64,000 nt of DNA from Bilabrum cf. latius (GCA_965178125.1 OZ237743.1:1240001-1304000), one strand, 5' to 3'. Shown: positions 54,892-64,000, counted from the stretch's first letter. Translations and numbers: made by a program. Notes: generated by a model from the letters alone, not told the origin.

Positions 54892-57516
54892 TCATGTGAC
54901 CTGTGATCCAGTCAGATCCACCAGGCCCGGGATCCTCGCCATTGCCACCCGAGGATCGCCACCTGCCGCAGAGAGTAGCCCTGGTCTGCCAGCGTTGTAT
55001 TCGCCCTCTTCCTCATCTTCCTCCTCGGGCAGCTCATCGTGCGATGGCCTCCACCGAGGCTTCTCCCCAGCCCCCTCCCCCACCGCCCCCCTCTCCCACC
55101 CGCCTCCTCTGCAGCCTCCTTGCCCCCCGCCAGAGACAGGCCGCTCCCTTCTCAGCCTTCCCGCGCGCGGCTGGTGCAGCGCCCCAATCAACGGGGACAT
55201 GCCCCCACTGCCACTGCCACTGCCATGCACGCTGCATGCACCCACCCTGCCCCCCGCCACGGCCCCCGAGCCCTGCACCCCCACCCCCACGCTGTCCCAC
55301 CGCCCCGTATCGCCCTGCTCCTCCTTCTCCCCCAACTAAGAGCTGCCCTGCCACTGGGAGCTTCTGCTGAACTGCACGTCGATGCAGGAGGATTGTAGCT
55401 CCGAGTCACGGGATGCGTGACAGCCCAGTTGTCTCACTGCGCGGGTGGCCGGATCGCATCCAGATCCACTCGCCAGCCCCCCGGCCTAGCCCGCCGGTCC
55501 GATGGCAGCCAGCTGCGTTGGGGGGCCAGGATGGGCCTGGGTCTCTTTGTGTGCGTGGCTGCCTGATCCACTGCCCATTCTGTTTACCTTGCCCCGGTCC
55601 CGATCTTTGTCACAGGCACTGGCTGAGGCTGAGGTTGAGGCTGAGGCATCGCGCTGTGGCCCGAATGCGCTGCCGTGCTGCCCCCATCGCGTGTGCTGCG
55701 TTTCTACATGCTACTTGTCGGCCGCAGCGCGATCACCAGCACAAACCCTGCCACTTGTTCCACTCACACCATGCAGTCGCGAGGACTGTATCCGTGCGAC
55801 TTTCACTTCAAACACAGCGGGATATCCTTCGCTTGTCTCGTCGGCCCCGCGCTCCTCACAGCCCTCGTTCTCATCCTGTACTTCTTTCTCTTGCTCTTTC
55901 ACTTGCTCTTCCTCTTCCCGCCCTTCTAGTCCTTGCTTTAGCTCTTGCCCTTCCTGGTCCCCACCCTCTTCCAGCCCGCTGTCCTCATCGTACAGCGTAT
56001 CGCATGACCTCCCGAGGGGGCCGCTGATGCAAGGCATGATCTGGTCAGAGGCGTACTTGGATCGGTTGCTGAATCGCCTGTCGATCATCGCATCGCCTTG
56101 CACTGCACCATGAGTAGGACTGTTGCCTCTGTGGTGCAGACCACGGTGCACATCCCCGTCGGTCCCATGCAGCTCGGCCTCTCCCTGCAGAGTCATGTCC
56201 ACCTCTGCCTCGCTGCCCGGGGGCAGGCTGGGCAGAGTGTGCGGGCTGTGTCGGCTGTCGGACAGGCCGTGCGTGGCCGGGCCCAGGACTGCCCTGAGCC
56301 TCCTGCTGTTGGCCGCATGCACGGCCAATGGGTCCGGCGCGGGCTCGCCTGACCCAACCCCCCCTGCGGGACCGACCCGTTCTAGCCTGCCGTGCTCTGC
56401 ACCCCCATTCTCAAGCAGGATGGGCATGGGGGCGAGCGTCCCCAGCCTCAGGCTGCCCCTCAGGCTGTCTCCGGCCGGCGTGTCGCCCATGTGCGAGCGG
56501 GACCCGTCATAGGACCGAGTTCCCGTGTGATGAGTGCCAGAGTCGCTGAACGAGTGCGCCGAGTCCACCGACCCGATCGGGCGGTCCAGCGGTGCCACGA
56601 ACCGGCCCCAGACACGCCGCTGCACGCCGGCCTCCAGGGCAGAGGGCATCTCCTGGTACAGGCGGTGAGTGCCTGTTGTCGTGCAGGTGCCGGTGGCCGT
56701 GGCCGTGGCTGTCGATCTGCCCCTCGGGGTTCCGGTATTGGTTTGCTCAGTCTCTGGCCGCTCCCTGTGGCCTCGTTGCGTGCGGAACTTTGCAATCGCC
56801 ACGTCTGGCAGTGGCTGTGATGGGGATGGACTGGGACTGCCAGCGGGCGACGCGCGGCTGCCGTTTCCCGTATTGCGCTGCAAGTGCGGCATATGGCGGG
56901 TGCTGTTGCATCCTGCCTCCTTGCAATTGGGATCTTGTTGCTACTGCTACTGCTGTCTACCCACCAGGAGCCCAGGCATCCCAGCATCGATACGATGCTG
57001 GTGCGTGTCTCTGTCCTGGTGCTGCCTGCGTTGCCTTGTCATGCGGCTCATGGGCCGCATGTCCTTCTTCGCCCCGGGCTGGTACCACGCGCTGCTGGTG
57101 GACTGCAGCGAGGTCTGCTTGCGGATGGCAGAGTCCTCGGGCTGAGGCTGCAGCACGGGGAGAACAGCGCAGCCGCCGCTGCTGCCACGCTGGGCGAGGC
57201 TGGCAGACTTCCTTCGCGGGTCTGGAGCAAGCTATCGGAATTGCCCGGCCGTTGTTACGTGGCTTGGGGTGCTTGGTGCACCGCTGGCAGGCTGCACCTC
57301 AGGCTGTCTGCCACCTTCCGATGGTGCGGCGCTTGGCGTGTTGCAGCTCGAGGCTGCAGGCGGGATGCCGGTGTATCTGGCTCCCCTTGACAGCTGTCTG
57401 CCTGTCGATACTGTCCTAATTGTACCAAATTGGGAATGTGTTTTCCTGAGAGACTTCAGGCCGGGCTCCTGGACCATCGACTGTTCCTGGCAACCTGCCG
57501 TGGTATCGTCCCGCAT
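54892..57516 (-). CDS. Tandem family paralogue C (VQRRVWGRF-motif protein)
   Basis: Unrecognised protein of 874 residues from ATG 57516 (first Met after an upstream in-frame TAA) to TGA 54892-54894, with six TAG codons. Two of these (56941-56943 and 56947-56949) are flanked by CAG and CAA codons in a polyglutamine run. It shares with paralogues A and B the block LYQEMPSALEA, VQRRVWGRFVAPLDRP and IGSVDSAHSFS, and upstream a STSSAWY motif. The rest is disordered, Ser/Gly/His/Glu-rich. No domain of known function, signal peptide or transmembrane segment is clear. Gene order and orientation (C, B, A on one strand) point to tandem duplication followed by divergence of everything but the motif. Confidence 0.68.
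56546..56625 (-). repeat. Invariant 80-bp block, copy in paralogue C
   Basis: Identical over 80 bp to 59061-59140 and 61649-61728, including synonymous sites, while flanking coding sequence has diverged. Confidence 0.93.
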
Positions 57517-58360
57517 GTCATTCCCAAGTCCACGGGAGCTCTCTGCGCCGAAGTAGATTAATTATTACAATCGAGGCGGACTAAAATTATGGTTATGCCG
57601 GGATACCACACTTTGCACTCCGACCTCCATGGCCAGTCACCGCAGCATCACAGCACAGCGAAGCCGGCCAATGCATGACTCGTTAGTAGATACCATAGTA
57701 TCGGGACCAGCCATCGTTGTAATTTATTTATTGAAAATATAAACTAGCCTGGTCGGAAGAGGTGTGCCCTTGAGTCAACCTGCGCAGCGATATAGCCTAT
57801 GCCTAAACGAAGCAAGCGTTCCGCACTAGGGCCATTCGCCTAAAGCTCACCTAAGGCCCCAGTTAAATCGGAATTCTGCAATACTTTATGAACAAATGAA
57901 ATGTTGCATTGCAGAAGCTGCATAGCGGGGTTGCACAGAGCACTGGCAGCGCGTCAGACGCGTGTGACGGATCGTCTACTGTGCTCTATACCTCACTCCA
58001 AAGCAGCACATGCAGCCGGAGAACATGTTTTCAGGGAATTAACTCTTTGACATCATCGCCCCCCACTGTTAACCCACGAGCGCTACTGAAAGCTTCGGGG
58101 TTGTACCACGGCCTGGCGGGTGCCACCGCCGGATGTGGCCTCAACCCGGAACCGCCGCTTGCAAAGGCTTGCATGGCCGTCAGTTATCCATGCATTGCTC
58201 CCGACCTAAAGTCAAAGCAAAATATTGTTTATGGTAGTATCCTTAGTGTCATTGCGAAGGTACTGGGTGTACAACTCCGCTGGTTCTGCGCCCCCTGCAA
58301 GCCATCCCCCCTTCTGTCACCCTGCGGCACCATAACATGCACCCGATTGTCATCTCTATA
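57517..58360. other. Intergenic spacer, AT-richer
   Basis: About 840 bp between paralogues C and B. A long A/T stretch lies at 57718-57750. A rightward open frame (57909-58364) shows no recognisable content. If UAA were also sense, paralogue B could extend leftward to a TGA at 58031. Confidence 0.45.
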
Positions 58361-59599
58361 TTAATCGTCATCTTGGTTCATTGTACCCCCAGGCCGCGAT
58401 GTTGTGCACTGCATGCCATGTGGCGCCGTGCACCCCATGTAAAGCGAGTGCGGCACCGCCGGGTCACGCTCCTCCTCCGAGTGATGCCCACCCTCGCCTA
58501 CAGAGCCACTGGCAGTGGCTGTGCCAGTACAATGCCCCATCGAGTGGGCCGAGCCGGGCCTGGATCTAGCTGCCGCCGAATGAGCGCTTCCCCATACGAC
58601 GCCATCGTGGCACCCAGCTCCAGAACTAGTGTCCGAGTGGGCCCGATGCTGCGAGCACTGCCGCTGGCAGGGCGTGATCAACTCGGGCCTGTGATCCACT
58701 GAGGAGATCAACTCGGGCCTGTGATCCACTGAGGAGATCAACTCGGGCCTGTGATCCACTGAGGAGATCCTGCACGTGCTGGTCACCAGCTGCACGCCGC
58801 CCAGCGCCGGGGTCCTCGGGCATGAACAAGGACAGGGACAGGATGTCCTAACCCCCCTTCCCACAGACTGCCCCTCATCCCCTGTCCCAGCGCCAGCGGC
58901 TGTGCCAGTCCCAGCGGCTCGGGGCCTCATTTCTCCGGCGTGGCACTGATACATGCCCAGCGGCAAGGCGTGCAAGCGAGACTTCGACCGGGATCTGGAT
59001 GTCGACCTTGATCTGTACCTTGATTCAGCAGCAGATGCACGGCCCTCCGAATAGGCCTGACTGAACGAGTGCGCCGAGTCCACCGACCCGATCGGGCGGT
59101 CCAGCGGTGCCACGAACCGGCCCCAGACACGCCGCTGCACTTCTGCCTGCATGCAGGAGGGCATCTCTTGGTACAGGCGGGGAGTGCCTGTTGTCGTGGC
59201 GGTACCGGTGGCCGTGGAACCTGACTTTGTGGACGCTCCGACCGGGGCACTGCCAGGGATGCTCGCTCTGTCACGCTGATTGCCCTCGGCGTCATCAGCC
59301 ACACAATCTCGCTTAGAAATCGTGGGGTCCACACGATGTAAATACCAGGCACTATCTGATGCAAACATGACTCGTGATTGTTGCTCGTCTCGTGCGATTC
59401 GATTTTGCACCCTGCGATGTCGCCGATGTGTCCTCTCCCTTGCGAGTTCTACTTCGAAGAGGGCATTCCTCCGACCGCCGCCGCTCCTCCCACTGGTTGC
59501 CGTCGTTGTTAGCAGCGTGCAGTCATCCCTAGATGGCAACATCACGTGGCCGATGCTAGCTTTTGCTTGAGCAGCTCTTGCTGCGCACGAATCAAGCAA
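58361..59599 (-). CDS. Tandem family paralogue B (5' end unresolved)
   Basis: Same family as C and A: RLYQEMPSCMQAEVQRRVWG, the invariant 80-bp block, IGSVDSAHSFS and an upstream SDSAWY. After the motif comes an Arg/Ser stretch (RYRSRSTSRSRSKSR) and three copies of ISSVDHRPEL. No TAG in frame; it ends at TAA 58361. The open frame runs upstream to about 59694 with no ATG, and encodes a hydrophobic stretch (KLAYAVLLVLLAFGSGSLL) like a signal peptide; a spliced first exon probably supplies the start. Coordinates given are therefore a minimum. An alternative 3' end at TGA 58031 exists if TAA is read as sense. Confidence 0.6.
   Translation of the reverse strand: MLDSCAARAAQAKASIGHVMLPSRDDCTLLTTTATSGRSGGGRRNALFEVELARERTHRRHRRVQNRIARDEQQSRVMFASDSAWYLHRVDPTISKRDCVADDAEGNQRDRASIPGSAPVGASTKSGSTATGTATTTGTPRLYQEMPSCMQAEVQRRVWGRFVAPLDRPIGSVDSAHSFSQAYSEGRASAAESRYRSRSTSRSRSKSRLHALPLGMYQCHAGEMRPRAAGTGTAAGAGTGDEGQSVGRGVRTSCPCPCSCPRTPALGGVQLVTSTCRISSVDHRPELISSVDHRPELISSVDHRPELITPCQRQCSQHRAHSDTSSGAGCHDGVVWGSAHSAAARSRPGSAHSMGHCTGTATASGSVGEGGHHSEEERDPAVPHSLYMGCTAPHGMQCTTSRPGGTMNQDDD
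58676..58765 (-). repeat. 30-bp tandem repeat, three copies
   Basis: Three perfect copies (58676, 58706, 58736) encode ISSVDHRPEL in paralogue B. Confidence 0.95.
59061..59140 (-). repeat. Invariant 80-bp block, copy in paralogue B
   Basis: Identical to the blocks at 56546 and 61649. Confidence 0.93.
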
Positions 59600-59699
59600 T
59601 GATCCGCTACCAAATGCAAGCAGTACTAGTAGGACTGCATAGGCTAACTTGGCCGGTCCTGACCATGCGGCCAGTTGAGTTGCATGCTTGAAGGCTAAT

Positions 59700-60351
59700 A
59701 TTCACACCACTCAAACTCGCTTTCATTGGCTTAAAGGCACCAAACCAAAGGTATCACTACAGTTCTCACCGATGCCCAAGCGGCTGGCTGCCAGCTTCTT
59801 GTTTAACGCCGGTGGCTTCCCCGGCTCGCTGACCGTTTTCATGACTGTTGTATCAGGATTTGACTGCAGTATTTCGTAGCAAACTAGCCAATGTATGCTC
59901 TACATCATTCGCTGCGTGGAGCAGTAGTATTGGTGCAGTAGGCAGTCTCTCTAAAGCTTTGCTTCACTTCACTTGAAGCTCTCCTCACGTAGCACCAGCA
60001 CAGCCACGCCATACGATTTCAGATCTCGCTAGTTAAGAACTATGAATTAAACTAACGGCACTGAAGGTTTTATGGCAATGATTTCCTCTATTATGTTGTA
60101 TTTTCGTCGTGGAAACGCTGCTGCACCGTATGCACGTTGTCTAAAACCAGAATACTAGAGTTGTATCTGCTCGCAACACTGCGAAGCCGGGACTCCGGCC
60201 CGGGAGAAGGCCAGGCAGCCACTAAGGTATGTCTGTAGCATACTCATGCTAACTTTTGTGTCTAATCACACACAAATATCCTTCCGGAAGCAGTGCACTT
60301 GAAAGCAAGCATTGCGCCATCCTCGGCTCGACAGTCCGATGCTCCCATTCA
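59700..60351. other. Intergenic spacer, AT-richer
   Basis: Between paralogues B and A. It includes promoter sequence of B and possibly its first exon. No other gene recognised. Confidence 0.4.
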
Positions 60352-62316
60352 TCATGCGACCAGTCCAGGCGGCTCGGCCACATCGAAGCAACGCGCCACA
60401 GCCCCACCAGAAGTGCAAGCCTCACCATTAACGACCTCTCCATGCTCCTTTTCTTGTTCCTTGAGGTGAGACCAGCTAGTTGCGCTGTTCCCTGCCTGAT
60501 GGTGCACATCCTCGGTCCCCACCTCTTCTGGCACGATTAACTCGACCGCGCAATTGGCATCCGTCTCCCTACCAAACCTCATTCCCATTTCTGCATCATC
60601 TGACGAGAGCCCTTCCTCCCTAGTTGTCCCCAGCCCCAGCCCCAGCCCAGCATGGTGCGGGTCTTCGCTCGCATGCAGGGCCGCCGAGTGCAGCACCAGG
60701 GACGTGGTCGCGGTCCTGGACCCGTGCTGGCTCTCCCCACGGGCTGACCCGGCATCGGGGGCGCACAGGGCAGCGATGACAGAGAGCTGGATGCCCCTGT
60801 GTGGGCACTCGTCACACTCGCCCCTTGCAGGCACCGCCCCCTCAACGCCTGACTGCTCGAGGGCCCGCCTCTCGACCATACGAAGAGACCTGGACTTTCG
60901 CCTGGGCCTGGATGTTGATCTCAATTTGGTGGAAGAGCCAGAGTGGGCGCTCCCGGCCCTTTCCCCTTGCCTTCCGGCTGGCTCAGCAGGTTGCCCAACG
61001 CCGCCGATGCCACTCCCCGAGCCCGAGTGCACTGCATTGCGGTGAACCCCCCACCGAGTGGACCGTGGTGCATATCCTCCTGCCTGTCCATGCTGATGGC
61101 TGCTTTGATCTAGAGCAGCTCCCTTGGCGAGTGTCGAGTGCCCCACCCCCGCGCATGCGCCTGCGCCTGTGACTGCACCATGCCCCCTGCCCTTCACGGC
61201 CGTGGTGCCCCCTGGCGCATCCGACTCGCAGCTCATCCCGCTGCTGCTCTTTGCACCCGATCCACTCCCGCTTCTGCTCTCACTGCCGCTGCCCCCGCTG
61301 CAATTCGAGTGCTCCCTGGTCTCAAACCTCTCGCGATACCAGTTCTCCGGTAGGCTGGGCAGTCTACGGGCCACCGCCCCTGGTGACGTGGGGCCAGGGG
61401 CGCGGTGCTGGCCCCCAGGGAACAAGGCCTGTGTCAGCGTCCCTCTTGATCCCTTCGCTCCCGCCTGCACCTGCATGGGGGGCGGCATCTCGGGCAGGGG
61501 CAGGGGCAGGGGCCCAAACATGCTGGACGAGTTGGAGCCCTCCTTCTTGCTCCTGCTGCGGCTGCGGCTGCGGCTGCGGTCTGCGAGGATGGGGCTCACA
61601 CATCCAGCCATCAGGCTTTCTTCTCGGCGGGAGCTCTCCCCCGACTCGCTGAACGAGTGCGCCGAGTCCACCGACCCGATCGGGCGGTCCAGCGGTGCCA
61701 CGAACCGGCCCCAGACACGCCGCTGCACGTCGGCCTCCAGGGCGGAGGGCATCTCCTGGTACACCCGCCCACCAGTCTCTTGGATGCGAGCGGCAGGTCC
61801 CTTACAGCGGGAGGTGCTTCTCTGGGAGGACGTTTCACGACCGCGGCGACCTGACCGGCTCGCAGGGCTGATAGGTGTGACGTGTCCGTTTTTCCGGCTC
61901 CGTGCTGGAGAGGTGGTTTGCAGACTGCCACTGCTGTGCCAAGGACTAGCTGCTTTCATGTCTGTTTGGGCAGGTTTTGTGTACCATGCGCTGGAGGTCG
62001 AATAAACGGATCGACGGCGTGCACCGCCTTCAACCGGTTGCTCGCCGGCAGAGCAGCAAGTCTTATGGCCTGGAGACAGGAGACCCCCGCTTTCAGAGCC
62101 ACGAGCTATGGGTCCACTCCTTGAGTGTGACCTCCACTTGGCGCCTACCCTCGTGTGCGATTCGATTTGGTCTCTGTTTGTTTTGCTGCCGCTGGCAGCT
62201 TCAGCTCTTTTCGGCGTTGATGTCTGCAACTTTCCCACCAACGCCTGCTTGGCCTTGGCAATTGAAATAGTTCTAACAGGCCCATCTTGAGTTGAGTCTC
62301 TGTTTGGCGCAGGCAT
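60352..62316 (-). CDS. Tandem family paralogue A
   Basis: A 654-residue protein, ATG 62316 to TGA 60352-60354, no TAG in frame. It carries VYQEMPSALEADVQRRVWG, the invariant block, and upstream STSSAWYTKPAQTDM, aligned with STSSAWYQPGAKKDM of paralogue C. The N-terminus (ISIAKAKQALVGKLQT) loosely resembles the start of paralogue B after its hydrophobic stretch. The rest is Arg/Ser/Gly-rich with SRSRSRSRSKK-type runs; no domain of known function is visible. A charged, disordered, possibly phosphorylated protein; the shared motif is the only part likely to fold or bind a partner. Confidence 0.72.
   Translation of the reverse strand: MPAPNRDSTQDGPVRTISIAKAKQALVGKLQTSTPKRAEAASGSKTNRDQIESHTRVGAKWRSHSRSGPIARGSESGGLLSPGHKTCCSAGEQPVEGGARRRSVYSTSSAWYTKPAQTDMKAASPWHSSGSLQTTSPARSRKNGHVTPISPASRSGRRGRETSSQRSTSRCKGPAARIQETGGRVYQEMPSALEADVQRRVWGRFVAPLDRPIGSVDSAHSFSESGESSRREESLMAGCVSPILADRSRSRSRSRSKKEGSNSSSMFGPLPLPLPEMPPPMQVQAGAKGSRGTLTQALFPGGQHRAPGPTSPGAVARRLPSLPENWYRERFETREHSNCSGGSGSESRSGSGSGAKSSSGMSCESDAPGGTTAVKGRGHGAVTGAGACAGVGHSTLAKGAALDQSSHQHGQAGGYAPRSTRWGVHRNAVHSGSGSGIGGVGQPAEPAGRQGERAGSAHSGSSTKLRSTSRPRRKSRSLRMVERRALEQSGVEGAVPARGECDECPHRGIQLSVIAALCAPDAGSARGESQHGSRTATTSLVLHSAALHASEDPHHAGLGLGLGTTREEGLSSDDAEMGMRFGRETDANCAVELIVPEEVGTEDVHHQAGNSATSWSHLKEQEKEHGEVVNGEACTSGGAVARCFDVAEPPGLVA
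61649..61728 (-). repeat. Invariant 80-bp block, copy in paralogue A
   Basis: Identical to the copies in paralogues B and C; similarity to C continues for another 30 bp or so downstream on the + strand. Confidence 0.93.
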
Positions 62317-63140
62317 GGTGCTGCAACCGGGCGTACTTATTATTGGTTCTCGACTGCGTTGCTCTGGTTCTATATCGGCTTCCTTATTGCCTGCACGATG
62401 ATCAATTCAAATCAAATTAGGAAGCATAGCCAAATAAAAATGATAGAAAAATGTTGGGGCATTCTTCGAGAACGGTGCATGCTCCCAGCACTTGTAGTAC
62501 GAAACCGAGCATTGGGACTATTTGCGCGACACGAGAGGCCAAAAACCATGGCAAGGCGACAAAAAGTACAATCTGAGGCCATTCAGCACGCTTACCCTAA
62601 AATGCGAGGTAGTACTAAACCGTCTCGTCGCTTTTCTTGTTATTTGCGGCTATATTTGCTCTGCTAGAGCTCGACCTCGAGACGTGATGGTGCGCTGCAG
62701 ACGGTCGTCTATCGCACCTTATCTGCGAGAAAAATCGCCGAAAAAATCGAAAAACAGCACGATACAGGTATATTTGATCACTTTATATGGTGTGCATGCC
62801 GGAGGATGCATTTGGTAGCAGCAAACTATCACAGTCGGCAGTACCAGTCAGCCGGTCTAAACTCACTTCCTCCTCGCTAATACAGACGCAAAACATCGCT
62901 TGATACACTATGTAATTGCTGAGAGAGGCTTTTGGATGTCTCGCAAGTAAACGACAGCGAGACGCACGCGCTGGTGCGTTGGTTCTGGTTCAAGGAATAC
63001 CAAAAAATGTAGTTCCGTAGTGACAGAATGCGCGGCGCCAGTTGATCGTAATGTGCAGATTCAACTTGAAATGTCTGGTATATTCGTTGAGATGCGGGAA
63101 TTCAACGTATCACACACATCACTGCACACACATATAGGCA
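62317..63140. other. Intergenic spacer, AT-rich
   Basis: Divergent region between paralogue A and the lipocalin gene. Short open frames are present without recognisable content. Confidence 0.45.
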
Positions 63141-64000
63141 ATGCGCGCGGCTCTCGTTGCTTTCTCGGCGCTGACTGTATCTGCTTTTGCAGTAGACCCC
63201 ATCCCGAGTTTTGATGCCCCAGCGTACCTTGGCCGGTGAGATGATGGTAATGCGAGACGATGACGATACAAGTGTCCGCATCCCTTACAGGATGCTAGTT
63301 GAGTTCATCTGACTTCACAACCCCTTTTGGTTTCGTAGATGGTATCAAATGGCTACCGATCCTACCCAAAACGCAACGATTGAGGCTGGAACCAAGTGCG
63401 TCGCGGCAGACTATGGCGTGAACGCCAACAAGACTATCTCAGTGAGTAGGTCTAGTTGAAAGACAACGTGCAAACGGAGGACGCCACAATCCTGCACAAT
63501 CTTCATGAACGTGTGTGTATCCGTCGCTTTGGATGTCGCAGGTGTTCAACCAGTCCCGCCGAAAGAAGGACTACTCATTCGACAACATCTTTGGATGGGT
63601 GAGAGTGCCCAGTACGCGCGATGTTTATGCAGTACAGTATATCTGTAGGCTGCAACTGCGGTGTATCGCGCCCCTGCACTCCAATCGAGCAAAGCACCAT
63701 GCCATTCGTTTCGATTTCTCGCAGGCCGAGGCCACTGATGCCTCCAAGCCCGCCGCCCTCACCGTGCACCTCCAGGGCGTGCCCGTGGGCGCCCCCTACT
63801 GGATCCTCAACATCGGGCCCATCCAGGACAACAAATACCAGTGGAGCGTGGTGTCGGACCCCTTCAAGCTCGGCCTCTTCGTTCTGGCCCGGGACGTGCA
63901 GGAGTTCAACAGCAAGTACGCGAGCGAGGTGTTCACTTGGCTATCGAACAACGGCTTCGACCAGTTCTACAACACGCCCACGCTGACGGACCAGAGCAAC
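63141..64000 (+). CDS. Secreted lipocalin (apolipoprotein D/Blc type), 3' end outside window
   Basis: Small-hydrophobic-ligand carrier. Four exons, 63141-63235, 63339-63441, 63542-63598 and 63725-64000 (continuing), with GT-AG introns of about 100-126 nt, all in phase. The first 17 residues (MRAALVAFSALTVSAFA) are a signal peptide. The lipocalin signature YLGRWYQMAT (GxW block) is split by intron 1, and TKCVAADYGVNANKT matches the conserved C..A.Y strand region. Later KYQWSVVSDPFKLGLFVLARD corresponds to strands G-H with the usual W/Y...P pattern. About 176 residues are present. No TAG in frame. Subfamily assignment (Blc/ApoD, temperature-induced lipocalin) is by motif only. Confidence 0.9.

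Noticed and set aside
54587-55339. Rightward open frame overlapping paralogue C
   Set aside because: Its second half is antisense to the coherent leftward gene and its composition mirrors that gene's repeats.
2113-57516. TAGs as ordinary stops, with many short genes or pseudogenes
   Set aside because: Every fragment continues in the same frame, with no other stop, into recognisable parts of the same protein. Random decay would add TGA, TAA and frameshifts too.
2113-57516. TAG as leucine or pyrrolysine
   Set aside because: Polyglutamine contexts and polar positions in the GT41-like and UBA-like segments fit Gln. Pyrrolysine would not occur about 70 times in ordinary genes and is unknown in eukaryotic nuclear code.
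57909-58364. Rightward open frame between paralogues C and B
   Set aside because: No motif, no repeat link to neighbours, and AT-rich surroundings; kept as spacer.
58676-58765. Three 30-bp repeats as a CRISPR array
   Set aside because: Copies are contiguous without spacers and encode ISSVDHRPEL within an open frame; the genome is eukaryotic.

Overview
This is GC-rich nuclear DNA of a eukaryote. Canonical GT-AG introns (about 68-174 nt, donors mostly GTGAGT/GTAAG-like) interrupt some genes, and most long genes are intronless. The products are eukaryotic: SRP54, signal peptidase subunit SPCS3, the mitochondrial ATP synthase delta subunit, ITPase, long-chain acyl-CoA synthetase, a two-pore cation channel, a PLAC8-like protein, a lipocalin and a protein kinase. 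A aspartate-semialdehyde dehydrogenase means the organism makes its own aspartate-family amino acids, which suits an alga or free-living protist. The sequence alone does not give the lineage.

The main result is a changed genetic code. Read with the standard code, most genes break into same-frame pieces separated only by TAG. Read with TAG as sense, the pieces join into full-length genes ending in TGA (nearly all) or TAA (two). I count about 70 in-frame TAG codons in 16 of 23 genes, and no gene that must end in TAG. Two glutamine-rich tracts carry TAG among CAG/CAA codons, so TAG most likely means Gln. UAA seems still to be a stop, but only two genes speak to that. In the entries below, Q written for TAG is this inference.

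Layout. 1-1784 (-): long-chain acyl-CoA synthetase, running off the left edge. 2113-3153 (+): Cys-rich single-pass membrane protein with a polyQ tail. 3430-8391 (-): GT41-like glycosyltransferase. 8518-9609 (-): SPCS3. 10326-11609 (+): secretory-pathway glycosyltransferase with a DxD motif. 11978-13753 (-): SRP54. 13973-14488 (+): ATP synthase delta. 14712-16714 (-): unknown. 17015-18350 (-): degenerate AMP-binding protein. 18955-25368 (+): giant disordered Pro/Lys/Ala-rich protein. 25569-26321 (+): PLAC8-like. 26992-28264 (-): GNAT-like protein with a C-terminal membrane segment. 28472-34888 (+): kinase plus ARM-like repeats plus membrane tail. 35182-36504 (-): unknown. 37219-38034 (-): ITPase. 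38403-43094 (+): two-pore channel. 43179-44794 (-): ASA dehydrogenase. 45140-49297 (+): large protein with repeated GD-V...HPL modules. 49491-50237 (+): DCC/DUF393 protein. 50431-54525 (-): UBA-like disordered protein. 54892-62316 (-): three tandem paralogues sharing an invariant 80-bp block. 63141-64000 (+): lipocalin, cut by the right edge.

Several genes serve the ER/secretory route (SRP54, SPCS3, the glycosyltransferase at 10326, lipocalin) and two serve fatty acyl or AMP chemistry, but nothing looks like an operon; neighbours are divergent, convergent or tandem with 40-850 bp between them. Disordered linkers and short in-frame tandem repeats are common. A 9-mer, TGACGAGTG, recurs 19 times in both orientations.
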